Shown piece after piece: positions 32,454 through 39,497 of a stretch of 64,000 nucleotides of DNA. The notes beneath the pieces were generated by a model. It worked only from the letters and a program-made list of their open reading frames with translations. It did no database searches and was not told the origin of the DNA. Where the stretch lies: the NCBI GenBank assembly GCA_031972295.1, contig DALYEZ010000002.1, positions 13,289-77,288 on the forward strand, given 5' to 3'. The DNA comes from JALHNF01 sp031972295. GTDB lineage: Bacteria; Patescibacteriota; Minisyncoccia; Phycocordibacterales; UBA5272. How positions within the stretch are numbered: position 1 is the first letter of the stretch; every line of letters starts with the position of its first letter. A program made the position numbers and the translations under genes.

Positions 32454-32894
32454 ATGGAAAAAAATACATTAAAACGCGCACACGCAAACAAAGCCCACAC
32501 GCAAGTTGGTCGTGGTGGAAAGCGTGGAAAGACTTCAGGTCGTGGTGGCAAAGGTCAAACTGCTCGTGCAGGTAACAAACGTCGCCCAGCACTTCGCGAT
32601 GCAATCAAAAAATTGCCAAAGTTGCGAGGACGTGGAATGAATACATTCAAGTCTATTCAGATAAAACCAGTTGTGGTGACACTTACTCAGATTGATGCAG
32701 TTGTATCAAATGGTGCAGAGATCACACGAAACTCACTCTTTGAAATGGGAATCGTTTCAAAAGTAAAAGGAAAAGTTCCGGGTGTTAAAATTCTTAGTAC
32801 AGGAACAATCTCAAAGAAGGTAACGGTAAAGGGTATCCCTATGTCGAAATCTGCAAAAGAGGCGATTGAGAAAGCTGGTGGTACCGTACAATAA
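32454..32894 (+). CDS. rplO: 50S ribosomal protein L15
   Basis: 146 aa. The Gly-rich N-terminal tail KAHTQVGRGGKRGKTSGRGGKGQTARAG is typical, as is the C-terminal VKGIPMSKSAKEAIEKAGGTVQ. Follows rpsE by 7 nt, with rpmD absent between them. Confidence 0.97.
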   Translation: MEKNTLKRAHANKAHTQVGRGGKRGKTSGRGGKGQTARAGNKRRPALRDAIKKLPKLRGRGMNTFKSIQIKPVVVTLTQIDAVVSNGAEITRNSLFEMGIVSKVKGKVPGVKILSTGTISKKVTVKGIPMSKSAKEAIEKAGGTVQ

Positions 32895-32896
32895 TT

Positions 32897-34162
32897 ATGT
32901 TCGCAAAATTACAATTCTTATTCACGGATCCTGGAATACGAGCACGGCTCCTTTTCGTGATCGGAGCATTTGTTGTATTTCGAGTTCTCGCTGCTATACC
33001 AATGCCAGGGATTGATGCTTTCCAATTACAACAGTTCTTGGAAAACAATCAGTTCTTCGGACTACTCAATATCCTTTCAGGAAGTGGACTTTCAACACTC
33101 TCTTTGGTGATGCTTGGTGTTGGTCCGTACATTACTGCGTCGATTATCTTCCAGCTTGCAACTGTTATTGTGCCAAAGCTTAAAGAGCTTCAGCAAGAAG
33201 GTGGCGAAGAGGGACGAAGAAAGATTACACAGTGGGGTCGGATTGTTACATTTCCACTTGCACTTATCCAAGGCTTCTCGCTTCTTCTTATTCTTGCACA
33301 ACAAGGGGTTATTGACCCACTTTCAGGATTTAGTTTGGTGCTCGCGCTCCTTACGGTTGCGGCGGGAACATACCTTCTTATGTGGATTGGAGAAATGGTA
33401 AGTGAAAGAGGAATCGGAAACGGACTATCACTCATTATCTTTGCAGGTATCGTGGCGGTATTGCCACAACAAATAGCGCAGTACTTCTTTGCTTTCGATG
33501 CGTCGCAGGTTCCAACCTTGATTGCGTTTGTTGCCGTAGGGATCATTACTATCCTTGGTGTTGTGTACTTTACCGAAGCGGAACGACCTATTGCGGTGCA
33601 GTATGCGCGCCAGGCTCGTGGTGGAGCAACATATGGAAGTACGCAAACATATCTTCCTATTCGTGTGACACTTGCTGGAGTAATGCCTATTATCTTCGCA
33701 CTTACGTTGTTCACCTTCCCGCAATTATTCGCTACCTTGTTAGCTACTTCTACAAACGGAATACTTGCAAGTATTGCAAGCGGTATCACAACATTCTTCC
33801 AAAACCAATGGCTCTATGGTGGAGCATACTTCCTTCTTGTATTCTTCTTCACATTCTTCTACACAGCGGTTGTATTTGAACCGGAAAAAGTATCAGAGAA
33901 TTTGCAGAAGGGAGGAGGCTTTATCCCAGGCATTCGTCCAGGTAAGCCAACAACAGAATATATTGGAGATGTCGTAAGTCGTGTGACCTTCGTGGGTGCG
34001 TTATTCTTTGCAATCATTGCTGTGCTCCCTGTTATCCTTACGGCAATTACTGGCAACCAATCTCTCGCTCTTGGCGGAACAGCACTTCTTATCGTGGTGT
34101 CAGTTGTTATTGACCTCATAAAAAAGGTTGATGCGCAGCTTTCACTTCGAGAGTATCTGTAA
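32897..34162 (+). CDS. secY: preprotein translocase channel subunit SecY
   Basis: 421 aa with ten membrane segments. The plug-region signature is GILNILSGSGLSTLSLVMLGVGPYI; ITQWGRIVTFPLALIQGF and GERG-like VSERGIGNGLSLIIFAGI are the channel segments; the cytosolic loop GGFIPGIRPGKPTTEYI binds SecA or the ribosome. Works with SecDF encoded upstream. Confidence 0.97.
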   Translation: MFAKLQFLFTDPGIRARLLFVIGAFVVFRVLAAIPMPGIDAFQLQQFLENNQFFGLLNILSGSGLSTLSLVMLGVGPYITASIIFQLATVIVPKLKELQQEGGEEGRRKITQWGRIVTFPLALIQGFSLLLILAQQGVIDPLSGFSLVLALLTVAAGTYLLMWIGEMVSERGIGNGLSLIIFAGIVAVLPQQIAQYFFAFDASQVPTLIAFVAVGIITILGVVYFTEAERPIAVQYARQARGGATYGSTQTYLPIRVTLAGVMPIIFALTLFTFPQLFATLLATSTNGILASIASGITTFFQNQWLYGGAYFLLVFFFTFFYTAVVFEPEKVSENLQKGGGFIPGIRPGKPTTEYIGDVVSRVTFVGALFFAIIAVLPVILTAITGNQSLALGGTALLIVVSVVIDLIKKVDAQLSLREYL

Positions 34163-34184
34163 TTCCTCTTCGAAACCAAAACAT

Positions 34185-34211
34185 AAAACCCCGTTCAAAC
34201 GGGGTTTTATT
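34185..34211 (+). terminator. terminator after secY
   Basis: AAAACCCCGTT pairs with AACGGGGTTTT across a short loop; closes the ribosomal cluster before adk. Confidence 0.85.
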
Positions 34212-34217
34212 GTGTGG

Positions 34218-34223
34218 TATAGT
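34218..34223 (+). promoter_or_regulatory. -10 hexamer of leaderless adk
   Basis: TATAGT begins exactly 12 nt before the GTG at 34230 and decides that start; ATG 34128 lies inside secY upstream of the terminator. Confidence 0.65.
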
Positions 34224-34229
34224 TTAGAA

Positions 34230-34826
34230 GTGAATCCGCAGACTTTTGTTTTCATAGGCCGGTCTGGATGTGGTAAGGGTACCCAAGCACAGCTTCTACA
34301 GCAAAAGCTACGTGAGAAGACCCCTGAGACACCTATTTTTTATCTCGAAACAGGCGAGCGGTTTCGGGATTATATTAAATCCGACACCTACTCGTCTAAC
34401 ATCTCAAAACAGATTGCGGAGCAGGGGGGAATACAACCAGAATTTTTAGCAGTATGGAATTGGGCATCGCTTTTTGTAGAGAAAATGAAAGGCGACGAAC
34501 ATTTGGTTCTCGATGGTACTCCACGAAAACTTAACGAAGCAGCAGTGCTCGATTCAGCAATGAAATTTTACAAACGTGAAAAGCCATTCGTTGTTTTTTT
34601 GGATGTTTCAAAAGAATTTTCAATAGCCCGCTTTAAAGATCGTGGACGTTCAGACGACAAGAGTTTGCAAGCCATAGAAGAGCGTATGCGATGGTATGAA
34701 GAAGACGTTGTTCCAGCAATACGGTATTTTTGGCAGAATGAAGATTACACCCTTCTTCATATAAACGGCGAACAAACTATTGAGCAAGTACATGCAGACA
34801 TCATGTCTCAGATAAAAATACTTTAG
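34230..34826 (+). CDS. adk: adenylate kinase-like NMP kinase
   Basis: 198 aa, GTG start. P-loop FIGRSGCGKGTQAQLL, NMP-binding FYLETGERFRDYI, and DGTPRKLNEAAVLD in place of the classical DGFPR. The LID segment is short (KDRGRSDDKSLQAIEERMRWYEED) and has no zinc Cys. It lies between secY and map, its usual place. The G-T-P substitution and divergence leave AMP as probable, not certain, substrate. Confidence 0.87.
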   Translation: MNPQTFVFIGRSGCGKGTQAQLLQQKLREKTPETPIFYLETGERFRDYIKSDTYSSNISKQIAEQGGIQPEFLAVWNWASLFVEKMKGDEHLVLDGTPRKLNEAAVLDSAMKFYKREKPFVVFLDVSKEFSIARFKDRGRSDDKSLQAIEERMRWYEEDVVPAIRYFWQNEDYTLLHINGEQTIEQVHADIMSQIKIL

Positions 34827-34828
34827 AT

Positions 34829-35593
34829 ATGGTGAAGCTAAAAACAGCAAAGGAAATAGAAATTTTAAAAGAGGGAGGCAAACGACTCTCATTGATACTC
34901 GATGAGCTTGAAAAAATGGTCGCGCCTGGCGTGACAACCAAAGAGCTTGATACTGCTTGCGAGAAAATGATGCGTGCTCACGGTGGTGTGCCGGTATTGA
35001 AAGGGTATCAGCCTCATGGTTCAGACATCCCTTTTCCTGCGTCGTTGTGTACTTCTGTAAACACTGTTGTCGTACACGGTGTGCCAAATAATTACGTCTT
35101 GAAAGAAGGAGATATTGTCGGACTCGATACTTGTTTTGGATATCAGGGGATGATTACAGACTCTGCGCGTACTGTTGCGGTAGGAAAAATATCAAAGCAG
35201 GATAAAAAACTCCTGGACGTTACCAAAGAGGCAATGTATGCAGGTATTGATATTGCGCGTCCAGGAAAGACAACACATGATATTGGTAAAGTAGTTGAGA
35301 AAGTTTTAAATGAGCATGGCTACGGAACACCAACTATTTTAGGTGGACATGGTGTGGGTTATAAGGTTCATGAAGATCCATATGTTCCAAACTACGATAT
35401 GGGTAAGGGCGGTACAAAATTGGTTCCAGGAATGGTTATCACTGTTGAGCCAATGCTCATTGCAGGGGGGACTGATGATGTCTATACGGATGGAAAAGAT
35501 GGTTACAGCGTCTATACTAAAGATGGAAGCAATAGTGCGCACTTTGAACACACAATTGTCATTACAGAAAAAGGGCCTGAGATTTTAACGTAA
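34829..35593 (+). CDS. map: methionine aminopeptidase type I
   Basis: 254 aa. Removes N-terminal Met. Metal ligands are visible: IVGLDTCFGYQGMITDSART (two Asp), GGHGVGYKVHEDPYVPN (His), VITVEPMLIAGG (Glu) and NSAHFEHTIVIT (final Glu). Starts 2 nt after adk. Important for proteins made from leaderless mRNAs, as these also start with formyl-Met. Confidence 0.96.
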   Translation: MVKLKTAKEIEILKEGGKRLSLILDELEKMVAPGVTTKELDTACEKMMRAHGGVPVLKGYQPHGSDIPFPASLCTSVNTVVVHGVPNNYVLKEGDIVGLDTCFGYQGMITDSARTVAVGKISKQDKKLLDVTKEAMYAGIDIARPGKTTHDIGKVVEKVLNEHGYGTPTILGGHGVGYKVHEDPYVPNYDMGKGGTKLVPGMVITVEPMLIAGGTDDVYTDGKDGYSVYTKDGSNSAHFEHTIVITEKGPEILT

Positions 35594-35596
35594 TCT

Positions 35597-35809
35597 ATGA
35601 ACTCTTACGCTGCTGCTACAAATCTTTCGAGTACAGTCCTTATGTGGGTATTTGCTCTTGCGTGTGTCGGTGTCGCTTTCGTGTCTATTCTTTTGTGGTA
35701 TCACTGGATACGCTACGGCATGAAAGATCCTAAAATTTCTTTTGCCCAGATAGTGTATTTTCTTGGACTATTTATACTTGTCTTCATTACCCTCACACTT
35801 CTTCTATGA
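35597..35809 (+). CDS. small two-segment membrane protein
   Basis: 70 aa. Segments VLMWVFALACVGVAFVSILLWY and FAQIVYFLGLFILVFITLTLLL are joined by a short charged loop (RYGMKDPKIS). It starts 3 nt after map and overlaps the next gene by 4 nt (ATGA-type junction), so the two are translationally coupled. Function unknown. Confidence 0.7.
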   Translation: MNSYAAATNLSSTVLMWVFALACVGVAFVSILLWYHWIRYGMKDPKISFAQIVYFLGLFILVFITLTLLL

Positions 35810-36354
35810 TGTTAGATGACAACGAAACAATTATTTTATATATTCGCAAGCATTGGATTTTGTTTGTTGTGCACATTTTCCCAACGATTCTTCTTGCGAT
35901 ACTTCCCGTGCTATTTCCAACACTTCTTGATTTTTTTCTACCGCAAAAATTAGAGCGTTTTCAAAATGCCGGCTGGGCACTGTATTTTATGTGGCTGATT
36001 GTTTTGTGGGTATGGGGATTTTTACAATGGACGGAATACTACTTGGATGTATGGGTTCTCACCAGTAGAAAAATAATCAATGCAGATCAAATAGCTCTTT
36101 TTAATAGACACATGGCAACCCTTGAACTAGAGAAGATTCAAGATATTAGCCTCGAGGTGAACGGATTTATTGACACCATGTTTGGTTTTGGCACCATTCG
36201 TGTACAAACAGCAGGAGAAACAAGAGAGTTTTTTCTCAAACATGCCTATCATCCGGAAGATGCGAAACAAGCAATTTTAGACGCTCAGCATCGTTTGCGG
36301 GAAGACCTTTTAAAGCGTCAAAGTACCTATATCCGTGACGGAATAGGGTACTAG
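35806..36354 (+). CDS. membrane protein with bacterial PH domain (YdbT/YdbS type)
   Basis: 182 aa. Two membrane segments (ILFVVHIFPTILLAILPVLFPTL, YFMWLIVLWVWGFLQWTEYY) precede a bPH2 domain: LDVWVLTSRKIINADQIALFNRHMATLELEKIQDISLEVNGFIDTMFGFGTIRVQTAGE. This is the classical motif order of the family. It is cotranslated with the 70-aa protein, probably as a membrane complex. Confidence 0.85.
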   Translation: MMLDDNETIILYIRKHWILFVVHIFPTILLAILPVLFPTLLDFFLPQKLERFQNAGWALYFMWLIVLWVWGFLQWTEYYLDVWVLTSRKIINADQIALFNRHMATLELEKIQDISLEVNGFIDTMFGFGTIRVQTAGETREFFLKHAYHPEDAKQAILDAQHRLREDLLKRQSTYIRDGIGY

Positions 36355-36383
36355 GTAGAGAGAGGAGTCTTGTTAGGGTAATG

Positions 36384-36412
36384 TTGTCAAAAGTCTTGTT
36401 TTATAGTATTCT
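36384..36412 (+). promoter_or_regulatory. rpsL-rpsG promoter
   Basis: TTGTCA at 36384-36389, 17-nt spacer, TATTCT at 36407-36412, giving a leader of about 17 nt with no SD. Confidence 0.7.
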
Positions 36413-36435
36413 AGGCGGACTGTCGAAAAATATTT

Positions 36436-36873
36436 ATGCCAACAATTAACCAGCTCACAAAGCGACCAAGAAACAAAACCGCGCGCAGATCGCGTTCGGT
36501 CGCATTGAGTAAGGGGTTCAACCACCTGAAGAATAAGCCGGTATACTACCCATCGCCATTTAAAAGCGGTGTGTGTACCAAGGTGTCAACCACTACTCCA
36601 AAGAAACCAAACTCTGCTGTTCGAAAAATTGCCCGTGTACGACTTAAAAACGGAATGGAAGTAACTGCGTACATTCCAGGTATTGGACACAAACTCCAAG
36701 AGCACTCAGTAGTGATGCTTCGAGGTGGTCGTGTAAAAGACTTGGCCGGTGTTCGTTACCATATTGTTCGTGGCCGGTTAGACGCCACACCAGTGGAGAA
36801 TCGAAAACAAGGTCGTTCATTATATGGTGCGAAGAAGCCAAAGAAAGGCGCCGCAGCTCCTAAGAAGAAATAA
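36436..36873 (+). CDS. rpsL: 30S ribosomal protein S12
   Basis: 145 aa. VSTTTPKKPNSAVRKIARVRL and the aspartylthiolated-loop region VKDLAGVRYHIVRGRLDATPV are diagnostic, with the decoding-centre Lys and Pro-Asn-Ser present. The C-terminus is a short basic tail (KKPKKGAAAPKKK). Pairs with rpsG but is detached from fusA. Confidence 0.97.
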   Translation: MPTINQLTKRPRNKTARRSRSVALSKGFNHLKNKPVYYPSPFKSGVCTKVSTTTPKKPNSAVRKIARVRLKNGMEVTAYIPGIGHKLQEHSVVMLRGGRVKDLAGVRYHIVRGRLDATPVENRKQGRSLYGAKKPKKGAAAPKKK

Positions 36874-36878
36874 ATACT

Positions 36879-37346
36879 ATGCGAAGAAAAGTAACAAATC
36901 GAAATATAGTAACTCCTGAGTCGACATACAACTCATACGAAGTTGCAAAACTCATTAACTACATCATGGAGCGTGGCAAGAAAAATGCTGCTCGAAAGAT
37001 TGTATATGATGCTATGGATCTTATTAAGGAGATGGAAGGTAAAGAGCCGATGGACGTTTTCACTGAGGCCATCAAAAACACCTCACCGCTTATGGAAGTG
37101 CGTTCTCGACGTGTTGGTGGTGCAAACTACCAGGTTCCTCGAGAAGTGCGCCCAGAACGCCGTCTCATGCTTTCTATGCGATGGATTAAGGAGGCCGCTG
37201 CGTCTAAAAAAGGCGAGGCAATGCATAAGAAGCTTGCAAAAGAGCTCATTGCTGCAAGTAAGAACGAAGGTACTGCTGTAAAGAAACGAGAAGACACACA
37301 CAAAATGGCAGAAGCCAACAAGGCGTTTGCACACTTTGCTTGGTAA
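36879..37346 (+). CDS. rpsG: 30S ribosomal protein S7
   Basis: 155 aa. ESTYNSYEVAKLINYIMERGKKNAARKIVYDAM, RRVGGANYQVPREVRPERR and HKMAEANKAFAHFAW match the S7 fold that nucleates the 16S head. The ATG follows the rpsL stop by 5 nt. Confidence 0.97.
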   Translation: MRRKVTNRNIVTPESTYNSYEVAKLINYIMERGKKNAARKIVYDAMDLIKEMEGKEPMDVFTEAIKNTSPLMEVRSRRVGGANYQVPREVRPERRLMLSMRWIKEAAASKKGEAMHKKLAKELIAASKNEGTAVKKREDTHKMAEANKAFAHFAW

Positions 37347-37358
37347 TCTTGAAGATAC

Positions 37359-37395
37359 AAATAAAAAAGCGTCCCGAATGGACGCTTTTTTATTT
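37359..37395. terminator. bidirectional terminator between rpsG and efp
   Basis: AAATAAAAAAGCGTCC pairs with GGACGCTTTTTTATTT; symmetric A/T arms serve both convergent genes. Confidence 0.88.
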
Positions 37396-37405
37396 GTTTA
37401 AGTTT

Positions 37406-37990
37406 TTATACTCGTTCGACGTACTCTCCTGTCTCAGTATTCACGCGGATAGTCTCTCCAGCTTCGATGAAGAGGGGAGCAGCAATCTGAGCACCTGTTT
37501 CAATAGTTACAAACTTATTACCACCCGATGCAGTATTGCCTTTAATTGCTGGTGGTGCATCTGTAATTTTGAAATCCATTTTCACAGGAAGGGCAACACC
37601 AATGATTGTTTCTTCATCATCATATTCAAATACTTTCACATCAACCTCAGTGTTTTCTTTGAGGAACTTAACACTCTCGCCAATCACTTCAGCTGAGATC
37701 TCATAACGGTCACTTGGGTTCTTTGGATCGCAGAACCACAATGTTCCTTTGCGAGCATCCTTGTACATGAACTTCGCTAGTTTTTTGGTAATATCCGCTT
37801 CTTCTACCTTCTCAGCCGCATGGAACGACACGGGAATTACGCGTCCAGTAAGTAGGTTTCGGAGCTTTGTTTGGTTCTGGGGCTTGCGTTGCTGTGTACG
37901 TGCAACGTGGTATTCAAGGACTTCGTAAGGTTCCTCATTGTAAACAATGTATTTTCGTGGGCGAATTTCGCTGTATTCAAGTAATGCCAT
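37406..37990 (-). CDS. efp: translation elongation factor P
   Basis: 194 aa, three beta-barrel domains. ALLEYSEIRPRKYIVYNEEPYEVLEYH, LRNLLTGRVIPVSF and the C-terminal PLFIEAGETIRVNTETGEYVERV fit EF-P. The domain I loop reads ARTQQRKPQNQTK, longer than the usual PGKG turn and without an alignable Lys34, so the classical lysine modification is not expected at that place. TATACT on the minus strand begins about 15 nt before the ATG. Confidence 0.95.
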   Translation of the reverse strand: MALLEYSEIRPRKYIVYNEEPYEVLEYHVARTQQRKPQNQTKLRNLLTGRVIPVSFHAAEKVEEADITKKLAKFMYKDARKGTLWFCDPKNPSDRYEISAEVIGESVKFLKENTEVDVKVFEYDDEETIIGVALPVKMDFKITDAPPAIKGNTASGGNKFVTIETGAQIAAPLFIEAGETIRVNTETGEYVERV

Positions 37991-38034
37991 AGTTAGGACA
38001 GTATATATAATAAAGGCTATTTAGGAAACCCCTC

Positions 38035-38066
38035 AAGAAAAGCCCCACATTTGTGGGGCTTTTCTT
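38035..38066 (-). terminator. recA terminator
   Basis: AAGAAAAGCCCCACA pairs with TGTGGGGCTTTTCTT; read on the minus strand it follows the recA stop. Confidence 0.85.
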
Positions 38067-38074
38067 GTTGATAT

Positions 38075-39136
38075 TTATTCCGGACTCTCGTCTTCGTCTG
38101 ATGACCCACCACTTGAAACAGGAACAGGATCCTCTTGTAATTTCTTTCTGATTTCTTTGAGAAGCTGGTCGCCAACCTTCTTATTTTCTCGTAAGAACAC
38201 TCGGGTTGCATCATATCCACGTCCAAGCTTTATGTCTCCATATGAATACGAAACACCGCTTTTTGATACAAGTCCGAATCTTTCACCAAGGGCAATCATT
38301 TCACCTTCCTGCGAAATACCTTCGTTATACATAATGTCGAACTCTGTTGTTCGGAATGGGGCAGCAACTTTGTTCTTCACCACTTTTACTTTCGTGCGAG
38401 CGCCAACAACTTCATCACCTTTCTTTATCTGTGCGGTTCGTCGAATATCAATACGCACTGAGGTGTAGAATTTAAGAGCCTTTCCTCCCGGAGTTGTTTC
38501 TGGATTACCAAACATCACACCAATCTGCATACGAATTTGGTTGATGAAGATAATAACTGTTTTTGACCGTGCGGCAATTGCGGTGAGTTTACGAAGCGCT
38601 TGAGACATAAGTCGTGCTTGTTTACCAACATGTTGTGCACCCATATCACCTTCAATTTCATCACGTGGGGTAAGTGCGGCAACAGAGTCAATAACGAGCA
38701 CGTCAATTTTTCCTGAACGTACAAGTGACTCAGTAATTTCAAGAGCTTGCTCACCGTTGTCTGGTTGAGAGATGAGAAGTTCGTTTATGTTTACACCAAG
38801 CTTTTTTGCGTACTCTGGATCCATAGCGTGCTCTGCGTCGATGAAAGCACAAATACCGCCAAGCTTTTGCGCTTCTGCAATCACATGAAGAGTCAGTGTT
38901 GTTTTTCCTGAAGACTCTGGTCCAAAGATTTCAATGATTCGTCCGCGAGGGAAACCGCCTACACCGAGTGCATAGTCTAAGCCTACTGAGCCGGACGGAA
39001 TAACACCAATATTTACTTTCGGTGTGTTGCCAAGCTTCATGATAGCTCCTTCACCAAATTTTGTTTGAATCTCTTTAAGCGTACTTTCAAGTCCGGTCAT
39101 CGTTTCTTTTTTCGGTTTTTGTTCTTTTTTCTTCAT
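38075..39136 (-). CDS. recA: recombinase RecA
   Basis: 353 aa. Walker A GPESSGKTTL, Walker B VLVIDSVAAL, loop L1 EGDMGAQHVGKQARLMSQALRKL, and L2 FINQIRMQIGVMFGNPETTPGGKALKFYTSVRIDIRR. The acidic end (SSDEDESPE) is short. TAGAAT on the minus strand (complement of 39143-39148) begins exactly 12 nt before the ATG. No LexA-type box seen upstream. Confidence 0.98.
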   Translation of the reverse strand: MKKKEQKPKKETMTGLESTLKEIQTKFGEGAIMKLGNTPKVNIGVIPSGSVGLDYALGVGGFPRGRIIEIFGPESSGKTTLTLHVIAEAQKLGGICAFIDAEHAMDPEYAKKLGVNINELLISQPDNGEQALEITESLVRSGKIDVLVIDSVAALTPRDEIEGDMGAQHVGKQARLMSQALRKLTAIAARSKTVIIFINQIRMQIGVMFGNPETTPGGKALKFYTSVRIDIRRTAQIKKGDEVVGARTKVKVVKNKVAAPFRTTEFDIMYNEGISQEGEMIALGERFGLVSKSGVSYSYGDIKLGRGYDATRVFLRENKKVGDQLLKEIRKKLQEDPVPVSSGGSSDEDESPE

Positions 39137-39140
39137 ATGT

Positions 39141-39485
39141 CTATTCTACAGAAAGTCGTATGTGTTTCTCTATTGTTTTATTAAATCTATCTTTTGCCTC
39201 TATCTCTATTATAGTATATGGCGGAAATACTGCTACCTCTGTTCCAAAATCACCCTCTGGCGAACGAGTGATTTGGTTTCCTTGTACAAATAGGGCCTCA
39301 ACTCGCTTTGTTGTACCTTCTACACGCACTACTCCAGAAGGTACGTGCATACCATCTTGTATAGTAAGGAGTGTTACAACAGGGGGGAAGATTACGCCCC
39401 GGAACGCAAAAATACCAAAAGCAAGAACCAAAATAATCGCAACTACGTAGACAAACTGTTTTACTTTTGAGCGACTACTTTTCAT
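39141..39485 (-). CDS. membrane-anchored protein with small beta-sandwich domain
   Basis: 114 aa. One N-terminal segment (VYVVAIILVLAFGIFAF), then a domain reading TLLTIQDGMHVPSGVVRVEGTTKRVEALFVQGNQI and PYTIIEIEAKDRFNKTIEKHIRLSVE, similar to the Ig-like Glucodextranase-B/PKD-type folds. It sits between ftsK and recA on the same strand; its stop is 4 nt from the recA start, but recA has its own -10 inside it. Confidence 0.65.
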   Translation of the reverse strand: MKSSRSKVKQFVYVVAIILVLAFGIFAFRGVIFPPVVTLLTIQDGMHVPSGVVRVEGTTKRVEALFVQGNQITRSPEGDFGTEVAVFPPYTIIEIEAKDRFNKTIEKHIRLSVE

Positions 39486-39497
39486 GAGTGAGTACCT

